Assembly (NCBI GenBank): GCA_034440635.1
Contig: JAOTON010001592.1
Span: 170,001-234,000 of the forward strand
Reading direction: 5' to 3'
Length of the DNA stretch: 64,000 nucleotides
DNA from: Lepas anatifera
Taxonomy: Eukaryota > Arthropoda > Thecostraca > Lepadidae
Shown piece after piece: positions 11,288-23,126 of the stretch. Below the pieces are notes generated by a model that saw nothing but the letters and a program-made list of their open reading frames with translations, searched no databases and was not told where the DNA came from. The translations under genes and the position numbers were made by a program. The first letter of the stretch is position 1. Every line of letters starts with the position of its first letter.

Positions 11288-11439
11288 CCTTGGACCCACG
11301 CACCCACCGCCTAAAACCCTCTGAAAAGGCAGTTGAGAACCAGCAATACCCATGCATGCGCATTGCAAATATTCATTCGGTGTTTAGTTAATCCGCGCCT
11401 GTATTAATTTGGTGTTAGTTTTTCGTGTCGCCGCATAGC

Positions 11440-11760
11440 TATTTGCTTCCATCGGTGTTCCTGCATATTAATTTATTGGCACCAGCGTTTCTGTACATGT
11501 GGTTATTGTTATTATGGTTATTGTTCATGTATGTGTTTATTCTCATCAGAGATCATATAACTGAGGTTGCTGTCATCAGTGCTCCTGTATAGGTCTTTAT
11601 TGTCATCAGTGTTCTTATAGATGTATTCATTGTCATCAGTATTACTGTTCCCATAAATGTGTTTATTGCCATCAGTGTTCCTGTGTATGTGTTTATTGTT
11701 GTCGATGTCCCTGTTCATGTGTTAATTGTTTTCAGTGTTCCTGTAAATGTGAAACTCTGC
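11440..11760. repeat. TTTATTGTCATCAGTGTTCCTG minisatellite in the 3' flank
   Basis: About nine diverged units of roughly 30-33 bp containing ATTGTCATCAGTGTTCCTG. It begins about 150 bp after the stop codon of the kringle gene, so it may lie in the 3' UTR. It has no coding significance. Confidence 0.7.
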
Positions 11761-11805
11761 CGTTTCCGTTGCATGATCGCACTCATGTATGATCGCACTC
11801 ATAAA

Positions 11806-12398
11806 AGGGAATGTGGCACCTTTATAACGTGATTTTAGCTGAGATAGCCAAGTTGTAAAGCATGCCGGAAAACCCGGTACTCTATATGTCATTTGCCTTG
11901 GAACTCAAAAAGTTTCGTAGAGAAAAGCTAAAAACTACCCGAAATGAACCGTAAATGTACCCTTAGCAGCAGGCCACAGTTGCCAGTTGTTGGTGTGACG
12001 ACATATAATGACGCCCCGGTCATGGGTGAAAATCCCGGGGGTTGGGGGTCAGGACCCCATGGATTTTCGATCTCCCATAGGCTTTGTATAGGGCTTGTAT
12101 GGCCGTGCCAGCGTTAACCCACCCAGGACCCCCTGGATCGAGAAGAGATTTCCAGCCATGGTCACGGTATCAGCCAATCGAGGCCCTTGAAACGTATTGA
12201 ATATGGTAGTGGTTGCCGGACCATGACATCATCCACAGGCAGATATCTATTTCTTTCTCTAAAGGAGTATTTTAAAAATCAAAATATTGAGCTTATTGTA
12301 CTTTTTTCAGAGAAATCATGGACGCTTCCATGATTTTCGGCTAAAAGTTTCCCTAATTACACTAAATTCCGAGATTCGATCAAGGTGCCTCATTCCCT
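11806..12398. mobile_element. TTAA-flanked MITE, copy 1 (with nested insertion)
   Basis: Terminal inverted repeats AGGGAATGTGGCACCTT and the inverse of AGGGAATGAGGCACCTT are flanked by TAAA (11802-11805, an altered TTAA) and TTAA (12399-12402). TTAA targets are typical of piggyBac- and Kolobok-like transposons. The interior matches copy 2 (34747-35194) along most of its length, except for an extra block at about 12012-12168. Non-coding. Confidence 0.85.
12012..12168. mobile_element. Insertion nested in TTAA MITE copy 1
   Basis: This block is absent from copy 2. Its ends form an imperfect inverted repeat (CCCGGTCATGGGTGAAAATC against CCGTGACCATGGCTGGAAATC). A related sequence with ATAGGCTTTGTA and TGCCAGTGTTAA strings lies at about 26185-26300. 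A TSD could not be identified. Confidence 0.6.
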
Positions 12399-13669
12399 TT
12401 AACATATGCCTATTTTTGCATGTTTCAATAGGTGTTTTTCTCAGTTTCCTTCACCATACTTGCACCAACCATGTCTACGTGACAATAATAATAATCCTGG
12501 TTTATTGATGACAGTTGCATGCTTTGTATGAAGTTCTACCACTGATTCTATTACTGTCCCAGGATAGATACAAGATAATAAACTGGCATAAAGCTTGAGC
12601 TTTCCAGCGATACCTTTCCATTATCAGTTTTTGCCGTTGCCTCACTATTGCAAACCAAGCAGCAAGGAATGATTTTTCCAGTAAATCTAATAGGTACCTA
12701 CTCCTTTCGTCAATGTAAAGTGGAAGTGAAGGTGGGGAATCAATATCTCACTTAGTACAGCAGTTTCTTAAGAAGGCCCTGCCGCCCGCACATCCACCTA
12801 AGAAATAGAGCATCAATAGGTACCGCCATGGGATGGATGGCATTCGCACGTAAGGGGTGCATGCAGCAGCTCGGCGGCGCAGAGTCGGGCGCCAGTCCTG
12901 GCTGGCCGCGCCGGGAGTCACTGGATCCCGCGCGGAGTGGACTGCATCGCCACCCCGGGTCACGCCAAACACCTGGTGTCACGCTGACACCGCTGACACG
13001 ACACCACTCAGCAGGCCGAGAGCGCGGCGTAAGCAGCGACACATGACCCGGCCGCGTCCTAACGGCTCGCCAAAACAACAGGGCTGACCCCCTGTCTCTC
13101 TGGCAAGTGTTCTTTTTTGGGAGCGGTTGACCGAATACGACGATGAATGCTATGCTCACCTATTTGTACGTTAAGTCGGTCATAGCTGGCGATGTCAGGC
13201 TATTGTCAAATTAAATAGACCTACAATCACATGCATATATAAAAAGGAAACACTTCCGGCTCTAGTTCGAACTGTTTGCTAGTTTCGGATCAAACATTCG
13301 CTTTGGACAATATAACAGACTGGGTCACGACCATTCAGAATTGGAAGGCAGCGAAGAAGAGGGCTTGCGAATTTCGCGTTGAGTATCTCCCCTTTATAGT
13401 AGGAGCGAGGCCGTTTCGAAACAAAGGCTGCTGAAGGTGACCATAGGTAACGTGTCCCGATGTCAATCAGATGTCACGGCCATAATATAGCTTTGCATGA
13501 TCCACACGACTGATGCAATTAGTCTGGAATACAGGGGACAACGGTGAAGCAGACATAGGTTTGGCCCGCGCACACCGCCTTCAACACCGGACTTTACGGG
13601 GATGCTGTCAGAATTGCCTTCCAGGACAAATATCATACTGGTGAAGGATTCAATCGAAGAGAGCGCACC

Positions 13670-13672
<3 letters not shown>

Positions 13673-13711
<39 letters not shown>
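13673..13711. repeat. (AT)n microsatellite
   Basis: An uninterrupted AT dinucleotide run of about 39 bp. Confidence 0.95.
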
Positions 13712-13713
<2 letters not shown>

Positions 13714-14055
13714 CCACTAGGGCGAAACAACCATCAATAAACCTTCAGACACACGCACGAGGTATGGTCACATTATATGAAGGTAACAGATTGAGAGTGT
13801 GACTCGTGATATGTGTTAGTTCATGATTCGTATAAATACCTATTGTGTCAGTTGTTAGTTTGTATCTTATTCAAAGCTAATATTTGCGATCTGTTACAAC
13901 TGAAAGTGCCGTGTGGAAAACATGTTAAAATTTTGAAGGAATAATTTTAAAACTAGGAAGAAATCATAATAAGATTAAAACCTCACCTTTTCACCAAACC
14001 ATAGACTACATTTTAATGCCTGAAGATAGAAGTATGTAACTTTTGAAACGTCGCG

Positions 14056-14056
<1 letters not shown>

Positions 14057-14102
<46 letters not shown>
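14057..14102. repeat. (TA)n microsatellite
   Basis: An uninterrupted TA dinucleotide run of about 46 bp. Confidence 0.95.
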
Positions 14103-14106
<4 letters not shown>

Positions 14107-16476
14107 AAATGGAACCATGAAATACCTTATTTTTACCTTACTATGTCTTTCGGATCGGTCCTTAACAATCTTAATCCAAAGGAAAGGAAACAAACAAGAA
14201 GCATAGAAAAACTCTCAAGAAAGCTCATTAACGCAAAAGCTGCTGTGACATTTAACAATATATGTTTAGATAATAACTTGCTTCCTAACTATTCAAATAT
14301 ATATATACAAAAGATACCCACGTTGCCATGGCGATTACATCTCCGTTAACACTTTCTCAGGGACACTGATCATGGTTTACCATAGACTGACATCGACTGT
14401 GCTAATTATGCATTTGTACAGAAGTTATTTTTACGTTAGTTACGGCTGATGAAAAATCTTCATGAGCCGTACCAGTCTAACTCCGCCCTGTATTGAGTCC
14501 CAGCTGTGTCGAGAAAAATAAAAACGATACGCCGGCAAATTCGTTTGCATACAGCTCCAGCTCACCACGGGCTTACAAGTCCATGTGAACATCCACATAT
14601 ACGCCAGCTATGGCAATTGACCAAGTAAGCTTCCGGTAGACAGTCTGTTTTACACAGAATGGTAGAGCGAGCTGATTGTACCGGACATATGAACCTGAGA
14701 TGGCCTGGAACGTTGATGCTATCAAATATCTTTTAGACGGGTGCGCGGCACCCTGGTGACTATGCGGAGAAGCTACAGTGTGTATTGGAGTCGCTGCCCG
14801 GTTATGTGGCGGTACAGTCCCAATTCAAGCGACCGCACCGTCTGAAATGTATTTGTGATGTACAGTATTTTGAATCAGACAAGCTTGAAGTCAATATTTA
14901 GGGAAAGTCGCCGAAAACTTAAAGCCATTAAAAAAACTTCAAGGGCAAAACACATGATTTGGGTGGTTTGCAATATTTTACCTTTTACATGTCCGTGAGC
15001 TCTTATTTTCACAAGAATTTGTAAAATTGAAAACGACAGTTAACGACAGAAAACAAGTATTTGCCTCGGTTCGTATTTTCATTAGCGAATTGGTCCAAAC
15101 AGGTCATTCAGACCGCACCACACCACTGAAGCAGCAACAGGGCCTGAGATCAGTCAGAAATATCCACACTGTCGCACGTCGATTGGGAGAAGTGACATCA
15201 ATGCCGTGCATCCAATCTTACGAGGACGTGACGCTTTCTTGCTTACCCTGTTTTGTGGCTATGGAATGCAAATGCTCGCAGATACGTAAATCCTCGGTCC
15301 CTCCTGAGTTAAAGCGTACGCATTCCGAACGGGACTTCTGGCGTTCTTTCTTGCAATGCAGAAATGGTGCTCGTTTCGGGGATAGCCGTCGAGGTTGTGC
15401 GGGAGCTGGCTGCGGGGATTTCCCGTCATGCATTTTGTGACAGGCTACTATCGCGCCCATCAACAGCATCTGTACCGGACAACAATTATGGCAAAAAGTA
15501 AACAATACAAAAAGCACATGTAATATATCTCTCTTGGTTCTTACCTCCGTTGGTGTTTATATGTTCGGGGAGTGGGGATTTGGACGCAGTGTTCAAACGG
15601 CAGAGTCCCCAATACCAGCGAGATATTGGAAAAACTGAAATTCTGAAAAAGCTTAATATTTTACCCTTCGAGCTTCAACAGAGTCAGCAAGTCACAAACG
15701 TAGAACACACATCTAAAGTTAGCACATCACAAGAGCAGCAAAAACAATCGATACTTCAACTGAGTCTGAATATCACAAGAATACAACATACATGAAACAG
15801 ACGATCTGATCAAAACACGCCTCGCAAAAAAACAAGGGACTTTTTCAGTAATAATTAACGTCCGTCGGCGTAAACACAGGGGACACATTTGCATGGGCGG
15901 GCACTGCGGCGGCCAGCGACTCAGACGGACACTGGCTGGACCGGAGCAAACAGCACTAGAGCTTCCTAGCCCGCAAAAAAACGAGACTTGCTACGCAAGC
16001 CGACTCCAGAAAATAGCAGAGATGACCTTATAAGTCAACTGTTTTGTAAAAGAGGAATTCATACATCGAGAAGATGATGAAAAACATTGCTGTTACAGAA
16101 ACAAGCGCAGAAAGGAAGATGTGATTAACAATCAATGCAACATCAGAACATTTATGTTTCCGATCAGCAAACTTGAGATCGCGCCTATATCATTCCGAGA
16201 TTTAGACGCAAAAAGGCGACTTTAAATTCAAAAGCAAAATAAGAAAACAAAACAACCAAGGTAATATTAAAACATTTCGACTCCCGCTGAGAAGCTATCG
16301 ATGTTATTAAAAAAGGTGTATTTTCACTTGGTTGTGTTCTGGGCTTTTACACCGTTCGCCGGGGATTTTTGTGCCAGCATTTTTTTTCTGGCGGCACCAA
16401 GGTTACAAAACATCCACACACTCAGCATCCTTATATACCATAAATTATCACACTCCGAAATACCTGCTCCGTGGTG

Positions 16477-17748
16477 CTAGATGGCGAGCCGGAGGACAAG
16501 ACTTGCGCTCATGGTGGCACCACCGTCCACAGCTGGCGTCAACGTTTCCAACGTCCCCTGGGCAGGTGCGCAACCGTCATGGCGCCGCCGCTCGTGCCGG
16601 CGAAGGTCGGCCCGACTGGTAAACCGCGCCGGACACAGCGCGCACGTCTGGCTGGCCGAACCGTGCCGCCGCCGGTGCAGCGTCAGGCTGTGCGCCACCT
16701 TAAACGTCTTACCACAGACGTCACACTCATGCACGGGCACATCGTCGGCGTGACGCGTCCTTTTGTGCCGATCCAGCGTTTGTTTGAACTTATAGGCGGC
16801 ACCACACTCGTCGCAGACGTGGGCACGTTGTTCAGAATGAGTCTGCAGGTGGGATCTGAGGTTGGGTCCAGTGTCAAACACTTTGTCGCAGCGCGGACAC
16901 CGCCAGCCACCGGTACCGTGAGTCCGCTCGTGCTTCTGCAGCGCCAGCCGGGTGCGGAAGTGTCTGTCGCAGGCGACACAGGAGTAGCTGGTGTCGGCGT
17001 GCGACTCGGCATGCCGTCGTAATTCGGAGGGCGTCTGGAAGCGACGTCCGCAGACATCGCAGCCCACGCCCACGTCCGCCTCGGAGCCGTGCTCGCGCCG
17101 GTAGTGGAACAGGTACTGAGCGTAGTCGGCGAACACGCTGGAGCAGAGGTGGCACGGCTGAGGCGCCGGCGCCGCAGCTCGCCGCACGGCCGGGTGGTCC
17201 TCGGCCAGGCCGTGCCGCGCCGTCAGATGTCGCTTCAGAGTGGCGCGGTACTGCAGCCGGGCCGAGCACAGCTCGCACTGGTTGGCCGGCGGCAGCGCGC
17301 GGTGCGCGGCCGCGTGTTTGCGGTACTTGTGCTCTGTGCGGAATGCGATGCCGCACTGACCGCAGACGTGTTGCACCAGCTCCGGCGGCAGAGACACACC
17401 GGCCTCCAGCTCGGCGCGGTGTTTGAGCCGGAGATGTGCGCGGGCGCGTGCTGGCGAAACAGCGAGCGCCGGACAGAGAGGGCAGCGGACGGGTCCGGCT
17501 GGCTCCGGCAGTGACTCCAGGGCAGGCGAGTCGGCGCGCCTGGCCACTGCACGGATCTCGCTGCCGCTCAGCTGGTGTACCTGGCGCAGGTGTACCGTCA
17601 GATCACGCACAAGCCCAAACGGCACGTCACAAACGTGACAAGTGTGACCGCCGACCACCAGGATCTCCACATCCAAAGCTGAGGGTGCTACCTCAGATGT
17701 GGCTCCCATTTCTGCTAGCTGCTCCACTGGTGCTTCCTTGGTCGCCAT
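16477..17748 (-). CDS. C2H2 zinc-finger protein with 11 fingers
   Basis: A single-exon frame of 423 residues from the ATG at 17748 (context AGAATGG, a good start) to TAG at 16477. The same frame stays open upstream to about 17835, but the first codon there is GTG, so an earlier start would need a spliced upstream exon. Eleven C-x2-C...H-x3/4-H units are visible: CHVC, CPLC, CGQC, CELC, CHLC, CDVC, CVAC, CPRC, CDEC, CDVC and CALC. The first five are widely spaced; the last six are nearly tandem. Finger 6 onward has classical spacing (for example the LQKHERTH helix end), so sequence-specific DNA binding in the nucleus is likely. No KRAB, BTB or ZAD domain is visible; the N-terminus before finger 1 is short and acidic. 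Base composition is GC-rich against AT-rich surroundings. The target is unknown. Confidence 0.85.
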   Translation of the reverse strand: MATKEAPVEQLAEMGATSEVAPSALDVEILVVGGHTCHVCDVPFGLVRDLTVHLRQVHQLSGSEIRAVARRADSPALESLPEPAGPVRCPLCPALAVSPARARAHLRLKHRAELEAGVSLPPELVQHVCGQCGIAFRTEHKYRKHAAAHRALPPANQCELCSARLQYRATLKRHLTARHGLAEDHPAVRRAAAPAPQPCHLCSSVFADYAQYLFHYRREHGSEADVGVGCDVCGRRFQTPSELRRHAESHADTSYSCVACDRHFRTRLALQKHERTHGTGGWRCPRCDKVFDTGPNLRSHLQTHSEQRAHVCDECGAAYKFKQTLDRHKRTRHADDVPVHECDVCGKTFKVAHSLTLHRRRHGSASQTCALCPARFTSRADLRRHERRRHDGCAPAQGTLETLTPAVDGGATMSASLVLRLAI

Positions 17749-19166
17749 TCTCTCTGTCACAGTCTTCTCAGCTGGTTCATCTTCGATGTCCAACCACACT
17801 GGTTTGTTACCGTCCACACGAACAACACTACCAAGTCAGCCTTGCCTCTCTCCATCCTAGCTGAATGACCACTTCTTTCGACGCTTGACAGCACAATACT
17901 TTGAGGAATCCAACGTGTAGCCGAATTTTCTTTGACTGAATGAAAGCAGTTAAGCTGGCACCTCCACACAGTGACTCTGAAAAGTAACAGTGAACTGAGA
18001 ACTAACACATGGGAAAAGCAACTTATTTACAAATGGTTAAGGTGTGTTGATTGCAGTAAGATCTCAATCAGCCACTTTAGAGGTAGCTGAAAGGGCAATC
18101 AAGTCCTTGCGATATCTTGTCTGACTGAAAGCTAGACTGCTTTCATAACAGTACAGAGCAATCCATTAAACAATTTAAAATGTGGCTACAGGCTGAAAAG
18201 AGACTAGAAGGCTTATAAAAACTAGATCCTTTCATCTTCTAGACATCACATATCAAACAAATTGGAGAGGGTGGCAGGCAGGAGCTTGGTTTTAAGTTAT
18301 TACCCTGCACAACTACTCTGCATCAATTTCTTCATAAATCAGTGGGGCAAACTGCAGTCAGAGTGTGTTCCAAAAATAGCAATAACAGTTACCTCAAAGT
18401 AGCAGTAAAGCACCAAAAGTGGGGAAAACTGACCCATAATTGGGAACGTATCTTGCAAAAAGAAAAAAAGATAGTGGTAGCACTTACATGCCATGATGCT
18501 ATGGTATTGTTGAATTTTCTACGGCTCTAATAAATAAACAGTACCTGATGCAAAAACTAGTTTATCTTACAATAATTATGCCTTTCTTCATTCATTCAAG
18601 AAGCTGTATGAATGATTTATGCCCATTTAGCTGAATGCAAAATCTACACTTCAGGGAATGGCACTGTGCTTGCTTCATCTACCAGAAGAAATGACACTGC
18701 ATGAAGGTTGAATGGCATTACAATTGATGGCTTTATTGATGCCTAGCAATTTAACACAATGTCAAAAATGCCTAATTTCTATTTCTGAACATTATTTCAG
18801 CTGATGGTCCAACCAAGTGAACAAATTTCCTTATGCCCCCCTAGCTAACAGTTACCAGTTTTTATTAGTTAACAGTTTTTATTAGTGCCCCCCTGAAAAC
18901 ATAACTGGCAGCACTTGCTTTACAAATGTTTAAATGATATTTTGGTGATGAAAATGTACTTTTTTAACCACTATTTGTCATCTTTTGTATGAAAAATGGT
19001 CTAAAAATAAAATTCAAGTTAAGTCAGACCACTTGAACAATATTTCTTTGTTCATTATTAACCAAAGGGGCAAGATTAACAAAAAACAAATATTTAAGGT
19101 GGAGTTCAAAATTTGATTATCTTATTCACAGCAGAGCCCCTCCCAAAACGTCATGGTAAGTGAATC
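17749..19166. other. AT-rich flank, no gene
   Basis: Apart from the likely 5' leader of the zinc-finger gene (about 17749-17835), no coding, RNA or repeat structure is recognised. It is AT-rich apparent single-copy sequence up to the foldback element. Confidence 0.5.
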
Positions 19167-19309
19167 GGTATAACTAGGGCAGACGTCTCACCTTTGCCAG
19201 ATAGAAACGTGGGGTTCATCACTGGAAGATAAAATTCCCAAGACCCAGAAATTTCCCCAGATTCCCAGGTTTTCCCCCTGAGAAAGGGAATTCAGGGAAG
19301 GGACTTCGG

Positions 19310-21263
19310 CCCATAGGCGGATTCAAGAGGGGGAAGTTCAGGTGCACTACAGAGCAAAGGATTCCTGGCATAGGCGTATCCAGGGAAGGGAATTAGGCCA
19401 TGGGCGGATCCAGGGAAGGGAAGTAGATGGGATCCGACGAGATAGGCATGCCTTTCATAGGCGGATTCAGGTAAGAGAAACAGTGAAGGTGCACTTCATG
19501 CAAGGAATTCCTGGCATAGGCGTATCCAGGAAAGGGCATTAAGGCCATGGGCGGATCCAGGGAAGGGAAGTAGATGGGATCCGACGAAATAGGCATGCGT
19601 TTCATAGGCGGATTCAGGTAAGAGAAACAGTGAAGGTGCACATCATGCAAGGAATTCCTGGCATAGGCGTATCCAGGGAAGGTATTAAGGCCATGGGCGG
19701 ATCCAGGGAAGGGGAAGAAGACAAAATCCTGTAAAGAAAGCAGACGTGTCATAGGCGGATTAAGGAATGAATTCCTGGCATAGGCGGATCCAGAGAAGGG
19801 ATTTAGGCCATAGGCGGATCCAGGGAAGGGGATTAGGGCCATGGGCGGATCCAGGGAAGGGGAAAAGGACAGGACCCTGTAAAGAAAGCATACGTGTCAT
19901 AGGCGGATTAAGGAATGAATTCCTGGAATAGGCGGATCCAGAGAAGGGGATTTAGGCCATAGGCGGATCCAGGGAAGGGGATTAAGGCCATGGGCGGATC
20001 CAGGGAAGGGGAAAAAGACAGGACCCTGTAAAGAAAACATACGTGTCATAGGTGGATTAAGGAATGAATTCCTGGCATGGGCGGATCCAGAGAAGGGGGA
20101 TTAAGGCCATAGGCAGATCCAGGGAAGAAGACAGGACCCTGTAAAGGAAGCATACGTGGCATAGGCGGATTAAGGAATGAATTCCTGGCATAGGCGGATC
20201 CAGAGAAGGGATTTAGGCCATAGGCGGATCCAGGGAAGGGGATTAAGGCCATGGGCGGATCCAGGGAAGGGGAAAAGGACAGGACCCTGTAAAGAAAGCA
20301 TACGTGTCATAGGCGGATTAAGGAATTAATTCCTGGCATAGGCAGATCCAGAGAAGGGGGTTTAGGCCATGGGCGGATCCAGGAAAGGGAAAAAGACAGG
20401 ACCCTGTAAAGAAAACATACGTGTCATAGGCGGATTAAGGAATGAATTTCTGGCATAGGCGGATCCAGAGAAGAGGATTTAGGCCATAGGCGGATCCAGG
20501 GAAGGGCATTAAGGCCATGGGCGGATCCAGGGAAGAGGAAAAAGACAGGACCCTGTGAAGAAAACATACGTGTCAGGCGGATTAAGGAATGAATTCCTTG
20601 CATAGGCGGATCCAGAGAAGGAGATTTAGGCCATAGGCGGATCCAGGAAAGGGGAAGAAGATAAGACCCTGTAAAGAAAGCATACGTGTCATGGGCGGAT
20701 TAAGTATTGAATTCCTGGCATAGGTGCGAATCCAGAGAAGGGGATTTAGGCCGTAGGCGGATCCAGGGAAGAGGGAAAAGACAGGATCCTGTAAAGAAAA
20801 CATACGTGTCATAGGCGGATTAAGGAATGCATTCCTGGAATAGGCGGATCCAGAGAAGGGGGAATTAGGCCATAGGAGGATCCAGGAAAGGGTAAAAAGA
20901 CAGGACCCTGTAAAGAAAGCATACGTGTCATAGGCGGATTGAGGATTGAATTCCTGGCATAGGCGAATCCAGAGAAGGGGATTTAGGCCATAGGAAGATC
21001 CAGGGAAGAAGACAGGACCCTGTAGAGGAAGCATACGTGGCATAGGCGGATTAAGGGATTAATTCCTGGCATAGGCAGATCCAGAGAAGGGGGTTTAGGC
21101 CATGGGCGGATCCAGGAAAGGGAAAGAAGGCAGGACCATGTAAAGAAGCAGACGTGTCATAGGCAGATTCAGGAGGGTTGCGGTGCACTATTGAGCAATA
21201 AATTCCTGGTATAGGCGGATCCAGAGAAGGGGATTTAGGCCATGGGCGGATCCATGGTAGGGA
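19310..21263 (+). repeat. Left-arm array of CATAGGCGGATCCAG units
   Basis: Units of roughly 120-150 bp each contain three or four copies of an element-end-like motif (CATAGGCGGATCCAGG or CATGGGCGGATCCAGG), followed by a CCTGTAAAGAAA segment and GGCGGATTAAGGAATG. About ten diverged units are present. Open frames through the array carry no protein motif. Confidence 0.85.
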
Positions 21264-21419
21264 AGTAGAGGCAGTGGCGGCGGATAAAGGGGGGCAAGTG
21301 GGGCAGTTGCCACCCCCAAAATTATCAGAGGGGGCCCCTGTAAAAAAACGCAATTTTAGCTTGGTTCTTTTCTGAAAGTTCACGAATGACCTGACTGAGC
21401 CCTCAACAGTTTCTCGATT

Positions 21420-22320
21420 TGGACAGTGTCCGAGCTTTATCTTGGGGGCCCTGAGCTTGGGCTCGGGACCCTCTAACTTGGCCTTTAGGGGCCCCAAGAT
21501 TAGCGTAAAGGGCCCCGAGACTGGCCTCAGGGGGCCAGATCTTGGTCTAAAGGTCCCCGAGCCTGGAATCAGGGCCCCCACTTTGTCTCAGGGGCCCCGA
21601 GCTGTTCCTCGCCCCCGAATTTCGTCTCAGGGACCCCCAAGCTTAGTCCAAGGGGCCCCCAAGGCTGGTCTCAGGGCACACAAGCTTAGCCTTAAGGGAG
21701 CTCCCCGAGCTCGGTCTCAGGGCCCCGAGATTGTCTAAGGGGCTCCGGAGCTTGTCTAAGGCCCCCCCCGAGTTTGATCTCAGGGCCCTCCAAGCTTAGT
21801 CTCAGGGGGCTCCCGAACGTAACCTCATGGAGGTTCCGAGATTGGTCTTATGGCCCTCCAATATTGGTATAAGGGGGCTTCCCAGATTGGTCTAAGGGGC
21901 CCCCGAGAATGGTCTTCAGGGACCTTTAGCTTGGTTTCAGGGCCTCCAAGCTTGGTGTCAGAGGCCGCCAAGCTTGGTCTCAGAGGCCCCCGAGCTTGGT
22001 CTCAGGACCCCCTGAGCTTGGACTCGGAGGCATTCCAGCTTGATCTCTAGGAGCCCCACAAGCTTGGCTGCAGGGGGCCCCCTGAGCTGTGTCTCAGGGC
22101 TCCGAATTTGGTCTCAGGAAGCCTCCGAGATTGGTCTAAGGTGGCCTTGAGCTTGGTTTCAAGGGCCTCCAAGCCTTGTTTCAGAGGCCCCCAAACTTGG
22201 TCTCAGGGGCCGTGAGCTTGGGGGCTCGGTGGCCTTCGAGCTTGATCTCTAGGAGCCCCCAAGCTCAAGCTAGGAGCCCCCCGAGCTGTGTCTCAGGGCC
22301 CCGAGCTTGGTCTTGTGTGT
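21420..22320. repeat. GGGCCCCGAGCTTGGTCTCA minisatellite
   Basis: About 35-40 diverged units of 21-28 bp. It is the reverse orientation of the minisatellite in the larger hAT element at 26340-29500. Confidence 0.85.
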
Positions 22321-22572
22321 GCTCAAGTCAATATGCCTGTCATTAACGTTTTTTTCTGTGCCAATATAGACGACAGCATCCACCGCCCCCAGTTCTCATT
22401 CTGCAGGAGACGGAATTTAAAAAAAAACGTATATAATAATTCGTGTTACCTACCATGTTTTATGATGTAGATGCATACGAACAAACAGCATTCACTTTTT
22501 AAAAGAACTATTTGCCTCGGAAGGCCGTTGTTGTACCGCTATTATAATTTTGCTAAACTCCTAACGTGACGC

Positions 22573-23040
22573 TGGAGCTTAAAGCTTTGACATCCAATGT
22601 CCGAGGCTTACGTGAACCTATAAAACGCAGATCCATATTTCGACATCTACATGTCAAATACGCTGCTTATTTTGCTGCACTACAGGAAACATATTCCAGC
22701 CTGTAATCCGAGATCGTGTGGAAAATCGAACGGGAAGGCAAAACCATTTTTTACACGGGCCAACTAAACAACAGGGAGGAATAGCCATTTTTGTACTGGG
22801 CCAAATATAACTTTTACCATTTGTGACGCTTATGCAGGAGCGGAACCAGGGTTTTGCTGGGGGAGTCACTGAGCTTTGAAAAATGGCGAAAAAGGGGGAA
22901 TAGGGCGAAAAATTGCGAAAATGGAACAAAGTGAGGCTGAAGCCCCCTCAGCCCCCTGGATCCGCCCCTGCGCTTATGCCTCTGACCTCAGGCAGCCATC
23001 CCAACCAATCCATCGCAGTTTTTAGGGGGCCCTTGCTGCC
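22573..23040 (+). pseudogene. LINE endonuclease fragment (L1/Tx1-like)
   Basis: The frame reading LTSNVRGLREPIKRRS, then LQETYSS, matches the start of the apurinic endonuclease domain of L1/Tx1-type LINEs, where the conserved N-x-G-L and LQET motifs lie. A stop follows LQETYSS, a frameshift follows LNNR, and a 136-bp MITE (22835-22970) interrupts it. Only the N-terminal part survives; no RT is attached here. Non-functional. Confidence 0.7.
22835..22970. mobile_element. 136-bp hAT MITE nested in the LINE fragment
   Basis: The ends are CAGGAGCGGAACCAGGG and the inverse of CAGGGGCGGATCCAGGG. The flanks are an exact 8-bp TSD, CGCTTATG (22827-22834 and 22971-22978). It is the innermost layer of a four-level nest: foldback element, hAT element, LINE fragment, MITE. 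Confidence 0.9.
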
Positions 23041-23126
23041 GAGAGGGCCCCATCGTCAAGGGGGCCCCCTGGAAAAATTCTTGCCCCCCCATCCGGAAAA
23101 GAGCATCCGCCGCCACTGAGTAGAGG

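Larger units (their letters stand above)
12403..16476. other. Intergenic region without supported genes
   Basis: Contains a GC-rich patch (about 12820-13080), two AT microsatellites and several open frames under 140 residues, none with recognisable motifs or exon signals. The longest (15027-15440, plus) shows no homology I can name. Nothing else stands out. Confidence 0.5.
21272..23118. mobile_element. hAT element with internal minisatellite and LINE fragment
   Basis: The ends are CAGTGGCGGCGGAT and its inverse. The flanks are an exact 8-bp TSD, AGTAGAGG (21264-21271 and 23119-23126). The second foldback copy supplies an empty site: at about 63089 it reads GGGAAGTAGAGGGGACCC without the insert. 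The interior has a GCCCCGAGCTTGGTCTCAGG minisatellite (about 21420-22320) and a LINE endonuclease fragment. There is no transposase. Confidence 0.9.

Noticed and set aside
15027..15440. 137-codon plus-strand frame as a gene
   Set aside because: No recognisable domain, no splice or promoter support, and cysteine content that looks random.
16471..17514. Plus-strand frames opposite the zinc-finger gene
   Set aside because: Shadows produced by the GC-rich zinc-finger coding strand; no independent motifs.
17749..17817. Start of the zinc-finger protein at 17817
   Set aside because: The codon there is GTG, not ATG; the first in-frame ATG with good context is at 17748.
19393..21043. Open frames rich in PFPGSAYGLNP repeats
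   Set aside because: By-products of the foldback array units; the peptide repeats follow the DNA repeats and shift frame between units.
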